Shown: piece by piece, positions 50,201 to 62,300 of the stretch
How the letters are laid out: each line of letters opens with the position of its first letter
Position numbering within the stretch: the first letter of the stretch is position 1
Assembly (NCBI GenBank): GCA_016987375.1
Contig: PJRA01000403.1
Location: forward strand, 13,484-77,483
Direction of reading: 5' to 3'
Source of the DNA: Brachionus koreanus
Taxonomy: Eukaryota > Rotifera > Eurotatoria > Ploima > Brachionidae
DNA: 64,000 nucleotides
Program-made: the position numbers and the translations under genes
The notes under the pieces: generated by a model
The model's database searches: none
What the model was told of the DNA's origin: nothing
The model's input: only the letters and a program-made list of their open reading frames with translations

Positions 50201-51797
50201 TCTCGTTAGCGTAAAATTTTTTAATTAAAATAAAAACGACTGAAAGAGCTATTGGAATAATTTTGAATTTTTTATCCCTTTAAATCGAGTATGGTTTTAT
50301 AATTTTAGCATGTTTCTGCTATGATCATTCTAATTTTCTTAAGTTTTAAAATGGAAAAATTATCACTTTTTATTATACAAAATTGTCATCTCAAAAAAAT
50401 TTAAGACTACTTAATTCATTCGTAAATTAGCTGTATTTTTTAAGAATATTTTCGTCCTAACTAATTTTTTCTTGGTTATCACAATCTCAATTTTCAAAGT
50501 TGAACAAAATTTTGGTATATTTATTTAAAGAATAGAAAAGGCTTTTAAGAAAAATAAAATTTTGCTTTTTTTTCACTTTAAATTCTAAATGTTTAAGAAT
50601 ATTTGATTTGTAATTTGAATCAATCAAGCTACTATTTTCAAATTTTAGCAAATATTCGATTCATTTTATAATTTTGTTTTTTTAGTAAAATTATTAAGGA
50701 AATTTAGTTTTGTGAATTTTGATTAATTAAATTAATTTTTATATTTTAGAATTTTTAAATTGAAAAATGTTAAACCATAGAGAAAATAAAACTATTAACA
50801 CTATTTTAACTTTGAGTTATCTTTTCTTTTTTTTTTACATGAAAATAAGCATTTTTTTGCAAAAAAATTTAATAATTTTTAAATTTTTTAATTTTAGATT
50901 TCTGATTGAAAAAAAAAATTTAAAAATTATTTAGTTTGGAACAAAAAAAAAGATTAACATGTAAGTTTTAGTGTTGAAAAAATTATGTTTGTTGTTCAGA
51001 TAGAGAATTTTGCTTTGTAAATCAAGATGAAATAATAAAATACTCGTTTAATAGAAAAATTTCAATAAATTTAGATTAAAAAATTTATTATAAATTTTAA
51101 AATTTTAATAAAGACAAAAAGCATTAGAACGAAAGCAATTTGATAGTTTGGTTTATTGGCTTTTTTTTTTTAAATTTGAAAAAATAAATTGATTTAAATG
51201 CTAAAAAATCAGGTATAATCGCAAATGTGTTTACCTGTTAGTCGTTTAGCTCTAGACTAGCTATTCGACGACAGTGTCGATTTGTTCTAGTCTAGCCTCG
51301 TGTGTTTATTAATTTAATATTCATTTGTCTATTTGATTTTTTTTGTGTTTTTGATTTAAATCAAAAATGTTTATGCTTGTGTTTATAGTCAAAATTATGG
51401 ACATAAATCAACAAAATTAATTTAATCATGTACTATTTGCTTGATTAGTCGACTATGTTCCGAAGTCTTTGAATAAGAAAAATAGAAAATCAAATAAGCG
51501 ATTTAAAATCGATTTAATTAGGGTTCATTAATGGAACGAAGTCTTATAAAAACCGAGAGAAAAAAAGAATGGAATAAAATTTCATTTTTTAATTTAAATC
51601 CATGAATATAAAGAGAATACCTTTTAGATTTACAACAAAACCTATCAAGGCCTATCTCATTCATTCTTTTTTTAATCCGATTTTCTACTCTCTTGGTTAC
51701 TGATTTATAATTTTCTTATTTTAACAACAACAACAACAACAAAAAAATTAAAAACAAAAGAAACAACTACAATCAATCTTGTTTAAATCGAAGGAGA

Positions 51798-51837
51798 CTC
51801 GACTCGAAATCGATAGATCGATCGATTTCGAGTCGAG
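51798..51837. repeat. Perfect 17-base inverted repeat, GC-richer than surroundings
   Basis: Arms 51798-51814 and 51821-51837 (CTCGACTCGAAATCGAT and its exact complement) around the 6-base spacer AGATCG. It can fold into a strong hairpin or bind a dimeric protein. About 985 bases upstream of the receptor start codon. Confidence 0.75.
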
Positions 51838-52821
51838 ACGGACACAACCCGTGGCATAGCCTAATTAAAACGATCTTAATTGATCGAACCAAACAGCTGA
51901 GGGTCAAGCATCATAAATTAATGTCCATTTATAAAATGATAAAAACGTATGGCGAAATTATTCAATCAATCGAATAATTCATCAACTTGCACTGTTTGCA
52001 AGCATCTGACTCACAATCAATCGATTGTTTTCAATCTATATTTGAACACAAATTCTCGCATGTTTGTTATTGTTGTTGTTTTTTTTTTTTTGTTGTTTAT
52101 GTTTAACATCAATTCCAAACAACAAAAATAATTACTAATTTAAATAATTTAAAAACTATTTTAACGATGTTTATTAGGATAAATTTGTTTTGGTTAATAG
52201 GTTCATTTAGAAGGACACGATTGCTCGCTTGACTGAACATTTTCTTTGTCTCTCTCTCTCTCTCCTTATCCGAGCAAGACCATTTAGGACTAGCACGAAA
52301 CCAAGATGAAATGATATGAGTTAATTAATAAGATCAGTTATTTAGCATTGAGTGATTTTGCACGCAATTCCACTAATAAACAATTCAAAACTCAATTCAA
52401 TGCACTTAATACTAATAAGAAAAAAATCTAATTGTGCATTTATTTTAAATCCAAATTATATGCTTTTAAATAATCGTGATTGCTATCCATTGAAAGTGAT
52501 TATTAACGCTTAGTGAACGCTCAAGCTTATAATTGCTCAATGTCTTTCATTTTATAAACCTTAAATAAAAATACTGGTTTGCCTAGTTTACAAATTTAAA
52601 TCCTCTTTTTTGCTCTAAGAGCCAGTTTGTTTATTAGCTTTTGAAAGCAATTAAAAAACCAATTTGTAAACAAACTTTTTATTTTTATTTTTAATTTTTT
52701 TTTTATTTATTTTAGATGATTATATCATAAATTGAAAAAGTGAAATTTTTTGCCTAGAAATAAAAATGAACAAAAAAATTTTTTTTTAAAAAAACTATTT
52801 ATTTACTTAAAATAAAATAAA

Positions 52822-55282
52822 ATGTCATGGTCATCTAAACAAATGAGAATAGTGATATTTTTAGTCCTAATTGAACGTATATACAGTTGGAATGAAGTGT
52901 CCAAATGTACGCCATCGAACATAGAATCCTATCAGGACAGAGTATTGAATTTAGACTGTGGAAACGACTTTATATTCATAGCATGGTCACACTACGGCCA
53001 CAAGAACGACACCGTAAGCAAATCGTGCTATTTAGCGCAAAGCGATTGTAGAGTAAATGTGGAGTATATATCGAATGAATGCAATGGCTTGTCATCATGC
53101 AAAGTGAGTCTTGATTCACAGTATTTACACTCGTGCAAGGCATACAGCGACTATTTATTCATTGTTTATAAATGTATAGAATCAAAAAATTCCCACAACA
53201 TATGCGACAACATAGATACAAGTATAAGTTCGGAATTTTATCTCCAAAGTCCAAATTATCCATACGAGTATTTGAACAATTTGGATTGCAATTGTTCTCT
53301 AAAATCAACTGAGAAAAATACTCTAATCGAAATAGAACTTTTAGAATTTGATTTGGAATCACTTACTTCTTCTGTCAATTATCTAGCTTCTTCTAGTCAA
53401 GTTTTCCGGCCTTTTTTAGCTCAAAATCTTCCCATTACTTCTAATTCAAGTTGTTTGCGAGACAAACTAAGCATCAATTCGGACACACAATTGTGCGGCA
53501 CTCTTAAACCCTTTACGACTCTTTTCACTGACAGTGCAACCGATCTGATCACATTTCGGCTAAAAAGCGACGATGCTTTGACTCGACGTGGCATTTGGAT
53601 CAAAATAAACACTCAAAATGAGATAACAAATTGTCCAACTAATTTTATACGCATAAACAATATTTGTGTTAAAATTTTTACTCAAATGCTCACATGGTAC
53701 GAAGCAAATACCTATTGTTCTAATTTAGGCTATTCGCTAGCAGTTATTGACTCATTTGAAGTGGACAAGCAGATAGATAGAGCTTTGTTCGATTCAAACG
53801 AATTGTTGGATCGTTTAGTATTGGACAATGATGCAACTAGTAAACATATTGGCAATTTTTGGCTAGGCATGCGTCAGCTGAATGAAACAAATTGGTTTGA
53901 TTTTGATAACAAGCCGCTTGAGTTTAATTCAAATGAAAAAAATTGGTGGCCTTGGCTCGTCACGGACACTTCTGCCATTTCATATGGATCTTGTATAGCT
54001 AAAAAAAAAGACTTTTTCTATCTTCAAGATTGTTACAAACGAATGCCTTTCGCTTGTCAATATAAACCCAAGGCTATTATGCATCCTACAAATAGTATTC
54101 GTTTAAAATGCGGAAAATTTACTACTCAAGACTACGGTATGCAAAATCTAGTCACAAGCTCTACCTTGTCGAGCAAACAATCTTCTGAAAAAAATCATTT
54201 TATCAACAATAGACTTAATTTAACTCAAAAGTCATCGACCACTTTGAACAAAACAATTGTGCTGCACTCAAATTTTGAAGACAATTTTAGAATAGATCAA
54301 CAACAAGTCAGTTTATTGCCGACACACACTTCGACCAATAACAGTCTTCTAGCTAGTTTAATATTGGCATTTTTGTTTCTTCTTATTCTAATAAATGCAT
54401 TTGTTGTTTTGTTTATTTTAAGGTAACTTGATAAAATAAGTTATTTTGAATAATTTTTTTTAAAAAAAAAAAATTCTTTATTTTTTAAGAAAAAGAAATG
54501 TTTTGATTAAAGAAAATCAAAATGAACAAAAAGTGACTAAGCTAAAACATGACACAATAAACAGCAACAATTCAAGTCAAAATGTAGACTATTCAAATCA
54601 GGAGTTTATGGATTTTAACACAACTGGTGCTACTGTGTCCAATACAGCGTCATCTCATTTGTCTTATAATTGCCTAGCTAATTTGAATTTAAATCTAGTT
54701 AAACAAAACGAGCCATGCCCAAGCGTCTACAATATACTGTCCAATTTCAATCAAGTGTCAAAGCCGAATAGTTCGTTTGTGAAAACATGGAATCCTCAAA
54801 GGCAAAGTTTATTCATTAGTCGAGATGGCACTTTAGCAGCGTCTACTAATTTACGCGATACAAATCCGTGCAATCAATCAAGTATGGGAACACTGGGTCT
54901 CAACCGGTTTACTACTTTAAATCCAAATTTTGCAAAAGCTTATAACAATGAAAATCTCGGACATGTTTATGAGACAATATCAGAGTCGTCAGCTAACAAA
55001 AACTGTAATAATAATTTTAACGAGTATGGAGAGTATGACCAAGAATTTGGACACAACACAAATGAATTTTTGTTGACTACGCATCGATCAGCATTTTCAA
55101 AATATAGGCCATTTCAACAGTTGTCAAAACAAGAAGATCCGATTGTGTTTGATGTAAATAGATATAATTCAAAATTAGAGCATTTAAATCAATTGAATCC
55201 TTTAAATTTCAACCGAAAAGCACAAACAAGTCGAACTGAATTGAAGCCTAACCAGTGTCATAGTATTGGTGCAATAGTCTAA
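52822..55282 (+). CDS. Single-pass receptor with SUEL-lectin, CUB and C-type-lectin domains
   Basis: Two exons, 52822-54422 and 54490-55282, encode 797 residues. Signal peptide at 1-22 (MRIVIFLVLIERIYS). A SUEL/galactose-binding lectin domain spans about 40-117 (LNLDCGNDFIFIAW, CNGLSSCKVSLD, YLFIVYKC). A CUB domain spans about 126-265 (FYLQSPNYPYEYLNNLDCNC, ending RGIWIKINT). A C-type lectin domain spans about 270-414 (CPTNFIRINNICVKI, TWYEANTYCSNLGYSLAVI, FWLGMRQL, CYKRMPFACQY). A Ser/Thr/Asn-rich stalk, a membrane helix at about 508-533, and a 264-residue cytoplasmic tail follow; the intron falls right after the helix. The CTLD lacks EPN/QPD and WND motifs, so calcium-dependent sugar binding is unlikely. 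The tail has several Tyr residues (for example HVYETISES) but no known domain. I know no standard gene name for this order of domains. Confidence 0.88.
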
Positions 55283-55366
55283 ACCTAGACTAGAGCCGTA
55301 TTTTTTATTTTTATTTTTTGTAATTTTTTCAAAGTATTAATTATTGCATATACATATACATATACT

Positions 55367-55372
55367 AATAAA
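55367..55372 (+). terminator. Polyadenylation signal of the lectin receptor
   Basis: AATAAA, 85 bases after the stop codon. Confidence 0.4.
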
Positions 55373-55816
55373 AAATCTATTTGTATTTTTTGCATTATTA
55401 TTTATTAAATTTAAAATAAAAATGAGTTTTATGAAATTATTTTTCTTAGAAGCCTTCAATTAAAAGTCTTCTCTTAAAAAAATATAAAAAATTCCTGTTT
55501 AATTTGTAGATTTTATGCAATCAGGGTTTTTATTTTGTCTAGTTCTTTAGGTGCTAAATTTTATAAAACCGCTCAAGTAGAAGATAGAATGAATTTGAAA
55601 ATATTTTGACGCTTTACATATCAAAAGAACAAGAATCTATTATGGCTTTGATTTATTTGTAAATCAATGTTATTTTTCTTTGATAATTTTATTTGAATTT
55701 TGGCTTAAAAAGCGGGTTGTTATAAATTTTTCAAATTTAGAATAAATGCAAACAAAATATGTGATGAATTTAAATTCGAATATTTTGGATTAATAAAATA
55801 TCAATAAATAAGAAAA

Positions 55817-55866
55817 CTATATATATATCAAATATATATATATATATATATATTTGATATATATAA
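55817..55866. repeat. (TA)n microsatellite with palindromic ends
   Basis: An alternating AT tract interrupted by ATCAAATAT on the left and ATATTTGATAT on the right, so the whole block is nearly self-complementary. Confidence 0.8.
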
Positions 55867-56493
55867 TTCATTTAAAAAATCTTAAAATTCAAACATAGAT
55901 CATATATTACCTAAAATAAGAAAGTTACAAGAACAAAAATTGGATTTTTAGTTGAAAAAACAAAGATACATAAACAAGAATTTTGTCAAATTGACACGAT
56001 GGGTTCCTGATAAATTCAAAAATTTATTTTCACAAAATTAAATATTTATTATCAAATATTTTTTGAACGTATGAAAAACAATGAGCAAATAATATTTTTT
56101 TGAATATTGTATTTCAGCATTGATTTTTCATTTAAAAATTCTATTCAACTAATTAAACTCATGAGAAATATTCTTAATAATAATCTCATGAGATCGATAA
56201 AATTTTCCCTTTTCTCAAGAGATTTCCAAAATTTCAATCTTTGAATTTCGCTTGCAAATAAGTATTATCCACTTCTCATTGTGTATTTTTAAAAAATAAA
56301 ACTTTTTCTAACTGAAAGTCTTCTTCAAATTTGATATATTAAATATGTTTGAACGTGATGTAGGTGAAACTATCAAGTTTAAACAATTCCTAAGATAATT
56401 CGCTTTAAAATAATAGGTTTTTATCTACAATATAAATTATTTTTAACTCTAACATTACACAGAAGTATTTTTTCAATTGTTTATTTATTACTA

Positions 56494-56559
56494 CTAAGAC
56501 AGAGGCCGATTTCCGACCACTTGGTCAGCTTCCCATTAAATAAGTTGACACTGTCTTAG
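56494..56559. other. Candidate structured element of 66 bases
   Basis: Outer arms CTAAGACAG (56494-56502) and CTGTCTTAG (56551-56559) pair perfectly, and an inner hairpin GACCA-CT-TGGTC lies at 56515-56526. The patch is clearly richer in G and C than its flanks. It is not a recognisable tRNA, and no box motifs were identified. It could be a small RNA, a mobile-element relic or chance. Confidence 0.3.
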
Positions 56560-57398
56560 GAATAAAATTATAAGATTTAAGTTTGTCTAATAAAATTTAT
56601 TTTTTTTTTCGAAAAAGAAAATTTAAAGGAAAGCATGAGTGAACATTGCACCGCAATCACTTTAGGTCATTATTGAGCTTGAAATTATCACTTATTTGAG
56701 CTTGTAAGTTTTTAATTAAATTCTTCAAGGTTCATAGTATAATTTAATGAGCCTATTTGATTGTTTATATAGGTCATATAATTAAATCAAAAACTATTGC
56801 TTTAAATGTTCTTATTTAAACTGCTTACTTATCAGAATATGCTCATATTTAAGACTTTTATGATATACAATATTGATGTTTTTTTTAATTTAACAGTTAA
56901 AAGCAATAGCAATTGTATTTTAAACAGAAATTTTGGTTTGATTCTAAATAAGAATTTAAACAAAATGAACATATGGAAAAATCTATCAAAAATCACAGAA
57001 CAATATTTTGTTTGATGTTTGCAAAATTTAATATCAATTAAAGTAATTAAAGAAATTCATTTTAAAATTTTTTATTAAAAAAATTTACTTAAACTTTATT
57101 ATAAAATGTAAATAATTATTTAGTCTAACAAAAAAATTAAATAACTACTGAAAGTTGATTTCAAAAAATTTGATTTTTAACTGTGGATTTATAGAAAAAA
57201 AAACATATTACGTTATGTCGTTCTAAAATCTAAAAAAAAAAAAACTATTGCAAAAATAAATTAATGACCTTTGATGGCAATAGAAATTAGAATTTATTTT
57301 TTTTAGAAAATTTAATTTTATTCTTATTTTTTCAATAAAAACTAAAATTTCTAAACCATTCAAAAGGACAAAATTAAATATTTACTTATACGAATAGT

Positions 57399-59358
57399 TT
57401 ATATCATGCTGCCATTAACTATATTTTTTTCATTAATGGTTATTTCTGAATTTTGTTTCAACATGCTTCGTACCGATTCACTTTTAGCCCTATCCAATGC
57501 AGATTCTTGTCTCTTTAAAACGAATTAAAATAATTAAAAAAAACTAAGCAATCAACAAAAACATTACATTTCCTTTGAGGTTAATTTTGCATCCTTTTTC
57601 AATTAAAAGTTTCACGAAGTCAATGTTATCTCTATCGACGGACCAGTGTAAAGCAGACCACCCTTGCTGTTTTAATTTATATTAATTAGATTTTTATTCA
57701 TCAATTTTTTTTTTTTTCATATTTACCAAGTCAGTTGTATTTATGTCACAGTTAGACTCTAATAAAACATTGGCCACTCCAACATGGTTGTGATAAGCAG
57801 CATACATCAAGGCATTTAAATCTTGCTGTTTTATTGATTAGAAAAATGTGGAGAGAAAAAAAAATTTGAACCCTTGCAGGTCAATCAATCTTACAAGAGT
57901 TCAGTTTATTTAAATTATTACATGTGTTGAACTGATCAAGTTGACATCGCTTCCAGCTTCTATTAGACTTTTAGCAATTATGGATAGATCTTGTTCTTTG
58001 GTTGATGGACTTCTGCAACATTCATGCATAGCTGTGCGACCATCCTAAATATATTTTACTTATGAACATGATTTAGTATGGATAATTTTAGGATAAATTA
58101 CAATATTTCTCATGTTAGGATCAGCGCCTGCTTTTAATAATGTCAAAACTACTTCTAAATTTGCCCAATAGCAGGCATTCATCAACGGAGTCCATTTATT
58201 TTTATCCAAAGCATTTATATCACAGCCTGCTTTTATCAGCTGACCAACTACATTTGAATGTCCTGAAATAGCAGCATGATGTAAAACTGTACACTCTCTC
58301 TAGTAAATTTTTTATTAAAGAAAAATGAAAAATTAATTTTCCACTCAAAAAATATTCAACTAGAAACTTTTTTGTTTATTTTAAAACTAAAAACTTAATT
58401 ACATAAGATTTCTAGAAAAGATTATTTGAAATTCAATTTCAATTGAATATTTATCCAATTTTAATAGGCAAATAATTTGATTGAGAAGAGTTTTGATTTC
58501 AAATTTAAGCAAAATAGGTATATAGAAAAATATCTAATAATAAAATATTTTAAAATAGTAATAAATTTTTTTGACACAGAAGCTTTTTTGTATTTTATTT
58601 CTTAATTTAAATAAAAGAGAGTGTGAATTCTATCACTGAATGCTTTTAAAAGAAAAGGTACAAGCCAATATTGGTTATTAAACTGAAACGCTTATATTAA
58701 CTAAATATTTAGTTCTACTTTTTGACCAACTTAACCTTTAAATTTTAGAAAAAAATTTTAATTTTACACATAGAACCATCATAAAATCTCTAATTGAAAA
58801 TATCATTTGTGGTTATAGAAAGAAAATAGAAAAAAAATTAAATTAAATTATTTTCTCTTTGATATTCTAAATCTATAAAAGAAGAATAAATAAAAATTTA
58901 ATAATATTTTTGTCTGAATATCTAATTACTCTGCTAAATATTTTGAGTTAATCTGTATCAATTTGAATGTGTTGATTTTAGACTGTCGGTCTAATTAATC
59001 ATAAACAATAATATAAAAATAAAAACCTCATCTCTAATTTTCACATCAGCATTGTGATTCAGAAGTATTTCGACCACTTTATCATGTCCGTTGGCACAAG
59101 CGATTAATAGCGGAGTCGATTTGGTCTTTTAAATAAGAATAAATTAGAAATTATTCAAAAAATACTTCCGATTACTTTAAAATTTTGCCAATTGATGTTA
59201 ATTGTTTTGAGGGTTTTGTCAGCCTCGAGCATTTTTTCAATTAAATGCACTTTTCCTAGGCCACAAAGCTGGTAAAATCTGTCATTTCTACTCAGTGTTG
59301 GACCGTTTGAATTCGGCATAAATGAATTGGACAATTCACTTCCCTCTACGTTTCCCAT
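57399..59358 (-). CDS. Ankyrin-repeat protein, possibly N-myristoylated
   Basis: Seven exons: 59358-59176, 59125-59027, 58299-58102, 58044-57922, 57825-57727, 57666-57568 and 57512-57399, giving 304 residues. Every intron is phase 0, and three exons are exactly 33 codons, the length of one ankyrin repeat, with a fourth (66 codons) carrying two. About seven repeats: TPLLIACANGHDKVVEILLN, TVLHHAAISGHSNVVGQLIK, TPLMNACYWANLEVVLTLLK, TAMHECC (with an insertion), NALMYAAYHNHVGVANVLLE and SALHWSVDRDNIDFVKLLIE. The start MGNVEGS has Gly at position 2, compatible with N-myristoylation. An upstream in-frame stretch of hydrophobic codons lacks an ATG. The repeats are too generic to name an orthologue. 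The second intron is 727 bases, the others 46-101. Confidence 0.85.
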
Positions 59359-62300
59359 TCGTTTAAATGCCCAAAAAACAAAAATAAAAAAACAACCCGT
59401 CAAACTATAAACTAATTTTAAAAACTAATCTATTTTTAATATCTATCTTTAAAATAAATAAAGAAAATAAATAAGATAATTTGAAAATTTTGACTTCATG
59501 CCGCAACTAGAACCTCCAAAATGAAAAAATTTAAGCACCTATGTTTAGTTTAGATTCTCAGTGGCATAGTATAATTTAATTATATTACGATAGATGATGA
59601 ATAAAAATATTTAAGTTAAAAAGTTTACATTGAATATACAACATATTCGTGTGCATATGTATGAGTGTATAAATAATTTTTGCTTTCTAGTTTGCTTTTT
59701 TAGATGGAGAATAATATTCCAAATTTAATTTCGATTGCAAACGCTCGTTATTGTTATCACTAATTATTATTTATATTATTTATTTAATTAATAAATTTTA
59801 TTCTGTAATATTTGTTTTATTATATAACAAATGCGGTAGTTTCGCTCATTTCCAATTTGCTCATTACTTTTTGGTGTATGCAGATAGTTTGGTATTTTCA
59901 TTTGTTAATTTTGTTGTTAATATTCTCTCATTTGGGTGCAAAATTCAATTCTTTTTTAATTTGCTTTGAAAATTATTTAATCTTAAACTTCCATGTACAT
60001 TTAAAAAAAACATTATTCATCTCTCTCTTTCTTTTTTCTGTAGTTACTGGCAAATATTTACAGGAAATGTTTGATTTACAAACAATGGAAGAGGAAACTA
60101 AATCACAGAAACACATATTACAAAATATAAATAGCTGCTTTTATCTGCTCGCCTAAAATCAATTAAATAATAAGAATTCAGGCGTGCCAAATCTCATCTT
60201 AATTAAAACAATATTCTGACCATTTTTGGAATTGATCGACTAACAAAAAATTTAGATTTTGATGAGCTATGCAAAGAAATTATGATTTTCAATTTAAATT
60301 TTTTGAATAATAAAAATAAAATTTTCAAGCCAAGTCTAAAAAAAAATTTGTCTTTTAATAAATTTCGAATTTTCACTCAATTGAAAAAAAAAAAAGACTT
60401 GAATTGAATGCTTATTTAGTAAACCTGTAAAGACTTTATTCCCAGATAAAAATTTCTTAATAAATATTGATTCATTTTGATTAATATTTGGGGAAAAAAT
60501 ACTCGAACTATTCTTCTAGTATTGATAAATCATGACGCTAATGATTTTTCTTTTATCGAACTAGATAAAAACAAAATTATTATGCTAGACAACTTAAATT
60601 AAAATAAAAAAGAGTTCACTGAACTAATCCTCGTAATTTCTCTACACCCAAATTTCATAGCTTATTAAATTTATCTAATTAAGCAAATATGTTCTAAAAG
60701 CTTAGAAATTTAAGTAAATTTATACTCTCTTTCGATATTACAAAGTGGCCAAACCATAAATCTTCTTATTTAGACTAAAATAAAAGTTGTTCTTTTTTTA
60801 CCAAAGTAAAAAAATACTGATTAATTTTAAGTTAAAAATTTAAATAGTAATGCCGGAATGTGAGGCTGTTAAGCTGAGCTCAGTGTAATTTTATCCTTAA
60901 TTGTAATTTAAATTATTTTCAGAAAATTTTACTAATACGCTGTACTCTTTGATTTTTTTTTCTAATCAGATAATTTATTCGGCTATTAAACTCATTTAAA
61001 TTCAGTTTTAGTTCAAAAGAAATACAAATTTCAAATGCGGAAATTTGACTAAATTAGTCCATAATTCAGGCTTTATACAGAAAATTAATGGCAACAAAAA
61101 ATATGCCATTTATAATCTAAACATTCACTCGGGAGCAAATTCATTAAATAATATTCAAAATTTACAAACTTGATGAATAATAGCTTTCAACTAAGAGACT
61201 CTATTTGAATTTTTTAGCATCTGATTGAGACTAATTGAAAACATGAAATTAAAACTGCGCCCAAGATTATTTTTTTTGATTTTTCCTTGTAAATTTTATA
61301 TTTGTGATAATATTATAATATAATTTCCGTTTTCCGAAATTAAATAGCTTTCTAAAATTGGATTTATTTAGCAAAAATTATCAACACTTAGTTTCAAATA
61401 AAATCCAAGGTTTTTATCTATATCTCTATAATAAAAACTATTTACTAGAATTTATAATAAAAAATAAACTTCAAAAAAATTAGTAATTTACTCGATCCTG
61501 TTAAATTTCTTTGTTTCAACAAAATTTGCTAGCCAAATTGTTCTTAAAAAAAGCTTGTCTGATGAAAACAAGAACCAAATAAAAATCAAACATTTTTTAA
61601 ACATTCAAATTAATTAATTGCATAATATAACAGAAATTTAATTAAAAAAAAACAAAGGCAAGCATTAAAATAAAATCCTGGATCTTCCGCTGAACTCTAA
61701 AACAAAAGGTTAAATAAAACTAAAAATATTTTTGTTTGTCACATTTTTTTTTTCACTAAATTTCTAAAATATCTTTAATAACTAAAGGTTTTTTGTTTGC
61801 TAGAAAAATAATTGGAGACTTTGCTATTTCTTTTTTGGAATATCTTAACCTAAAATTAAAAAATAATATTTAAATAGTGATATCATGGTATGCTTATATG
61901 TATTTCTTTGATTTAAAACTTGATTACTTTTGTGAGCATCTGTCTCAGTTTTTTTTTTTAAACTTTAATCGAAATTAGATTAAAGTAAAAGGATGACTAA
62001 AATTTCAGAGTATATTTTTGTTAAGATGTTCAACTAAAATTTGCAAAATTATGAAAAAAACTTTAATTTCTTTTGTTTTTTTCGCAATTAAACAATATTT
62101 TTTTTGAAAAGCAATTTTAACAATTATGATTTTTTTCTTATTTTTTTTATGATAGAAATTTTTTAACAATATTTAAATTTGAAATAAATAATTTTTGATT
62201 TGATTGTAAAACTTTTTTAACATTTAAGACAAATTAAATGATACACAATTTTGATTTCGCTAGTCCTAGAAAATATCGTGTATCTTAAAATATGGCTTAT

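Larger units (their letters stand above)
43477..52821. other. 9.3 kb spacer upstream of the lectin receptor
   Basis: No gene recognised. Mostly A/T-rich, but three stretches are visibly more complex: about 47130-47560 (many TAATTA-type words, palindromic ACGGTACGGTGAG), about 51230-51310, and about 51780-52560. The last two hold inverted repeats and lie 0.3-1.6 kb upstream of the receptor start, so they are candidates for control DNA. Simple repeats: (AAC)n at 51723-51741 and (CT)n at about 52249-52264. Confidence 0.45.
55283..57398. other. Spacer between lectin receptor and ankyrin gene (3' ends face)
   Basis: A/T-rich. Contains the polyA signal, the (TA)n tract and the structured patch at 56494-56559 listed separately. 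The open frame at 56806-57015 is A/T-driven. Confidence 0.5.

Noticed and set aside
51949..52131. 60-codon frame (MAKLFNQSNNSS...) upstream of the receptor
   Set aside because: Has a short Cys pair and a hydrophobic end driven by a poly-T tract. No splice sites or homology recognised, and it sits in the probable control region.
55817..55866. Alternating AT tract as a possible hairpin RNA or origin
   Set aside because: A simple microsatellite explains it; self-complementarity follows from the AT repeat.
56806..57015. 69-codon plus-strand frame
   Set aside because: Asn/Leu/Ile/Lys-rich with no recognisable family; typical chance frame in this composition.
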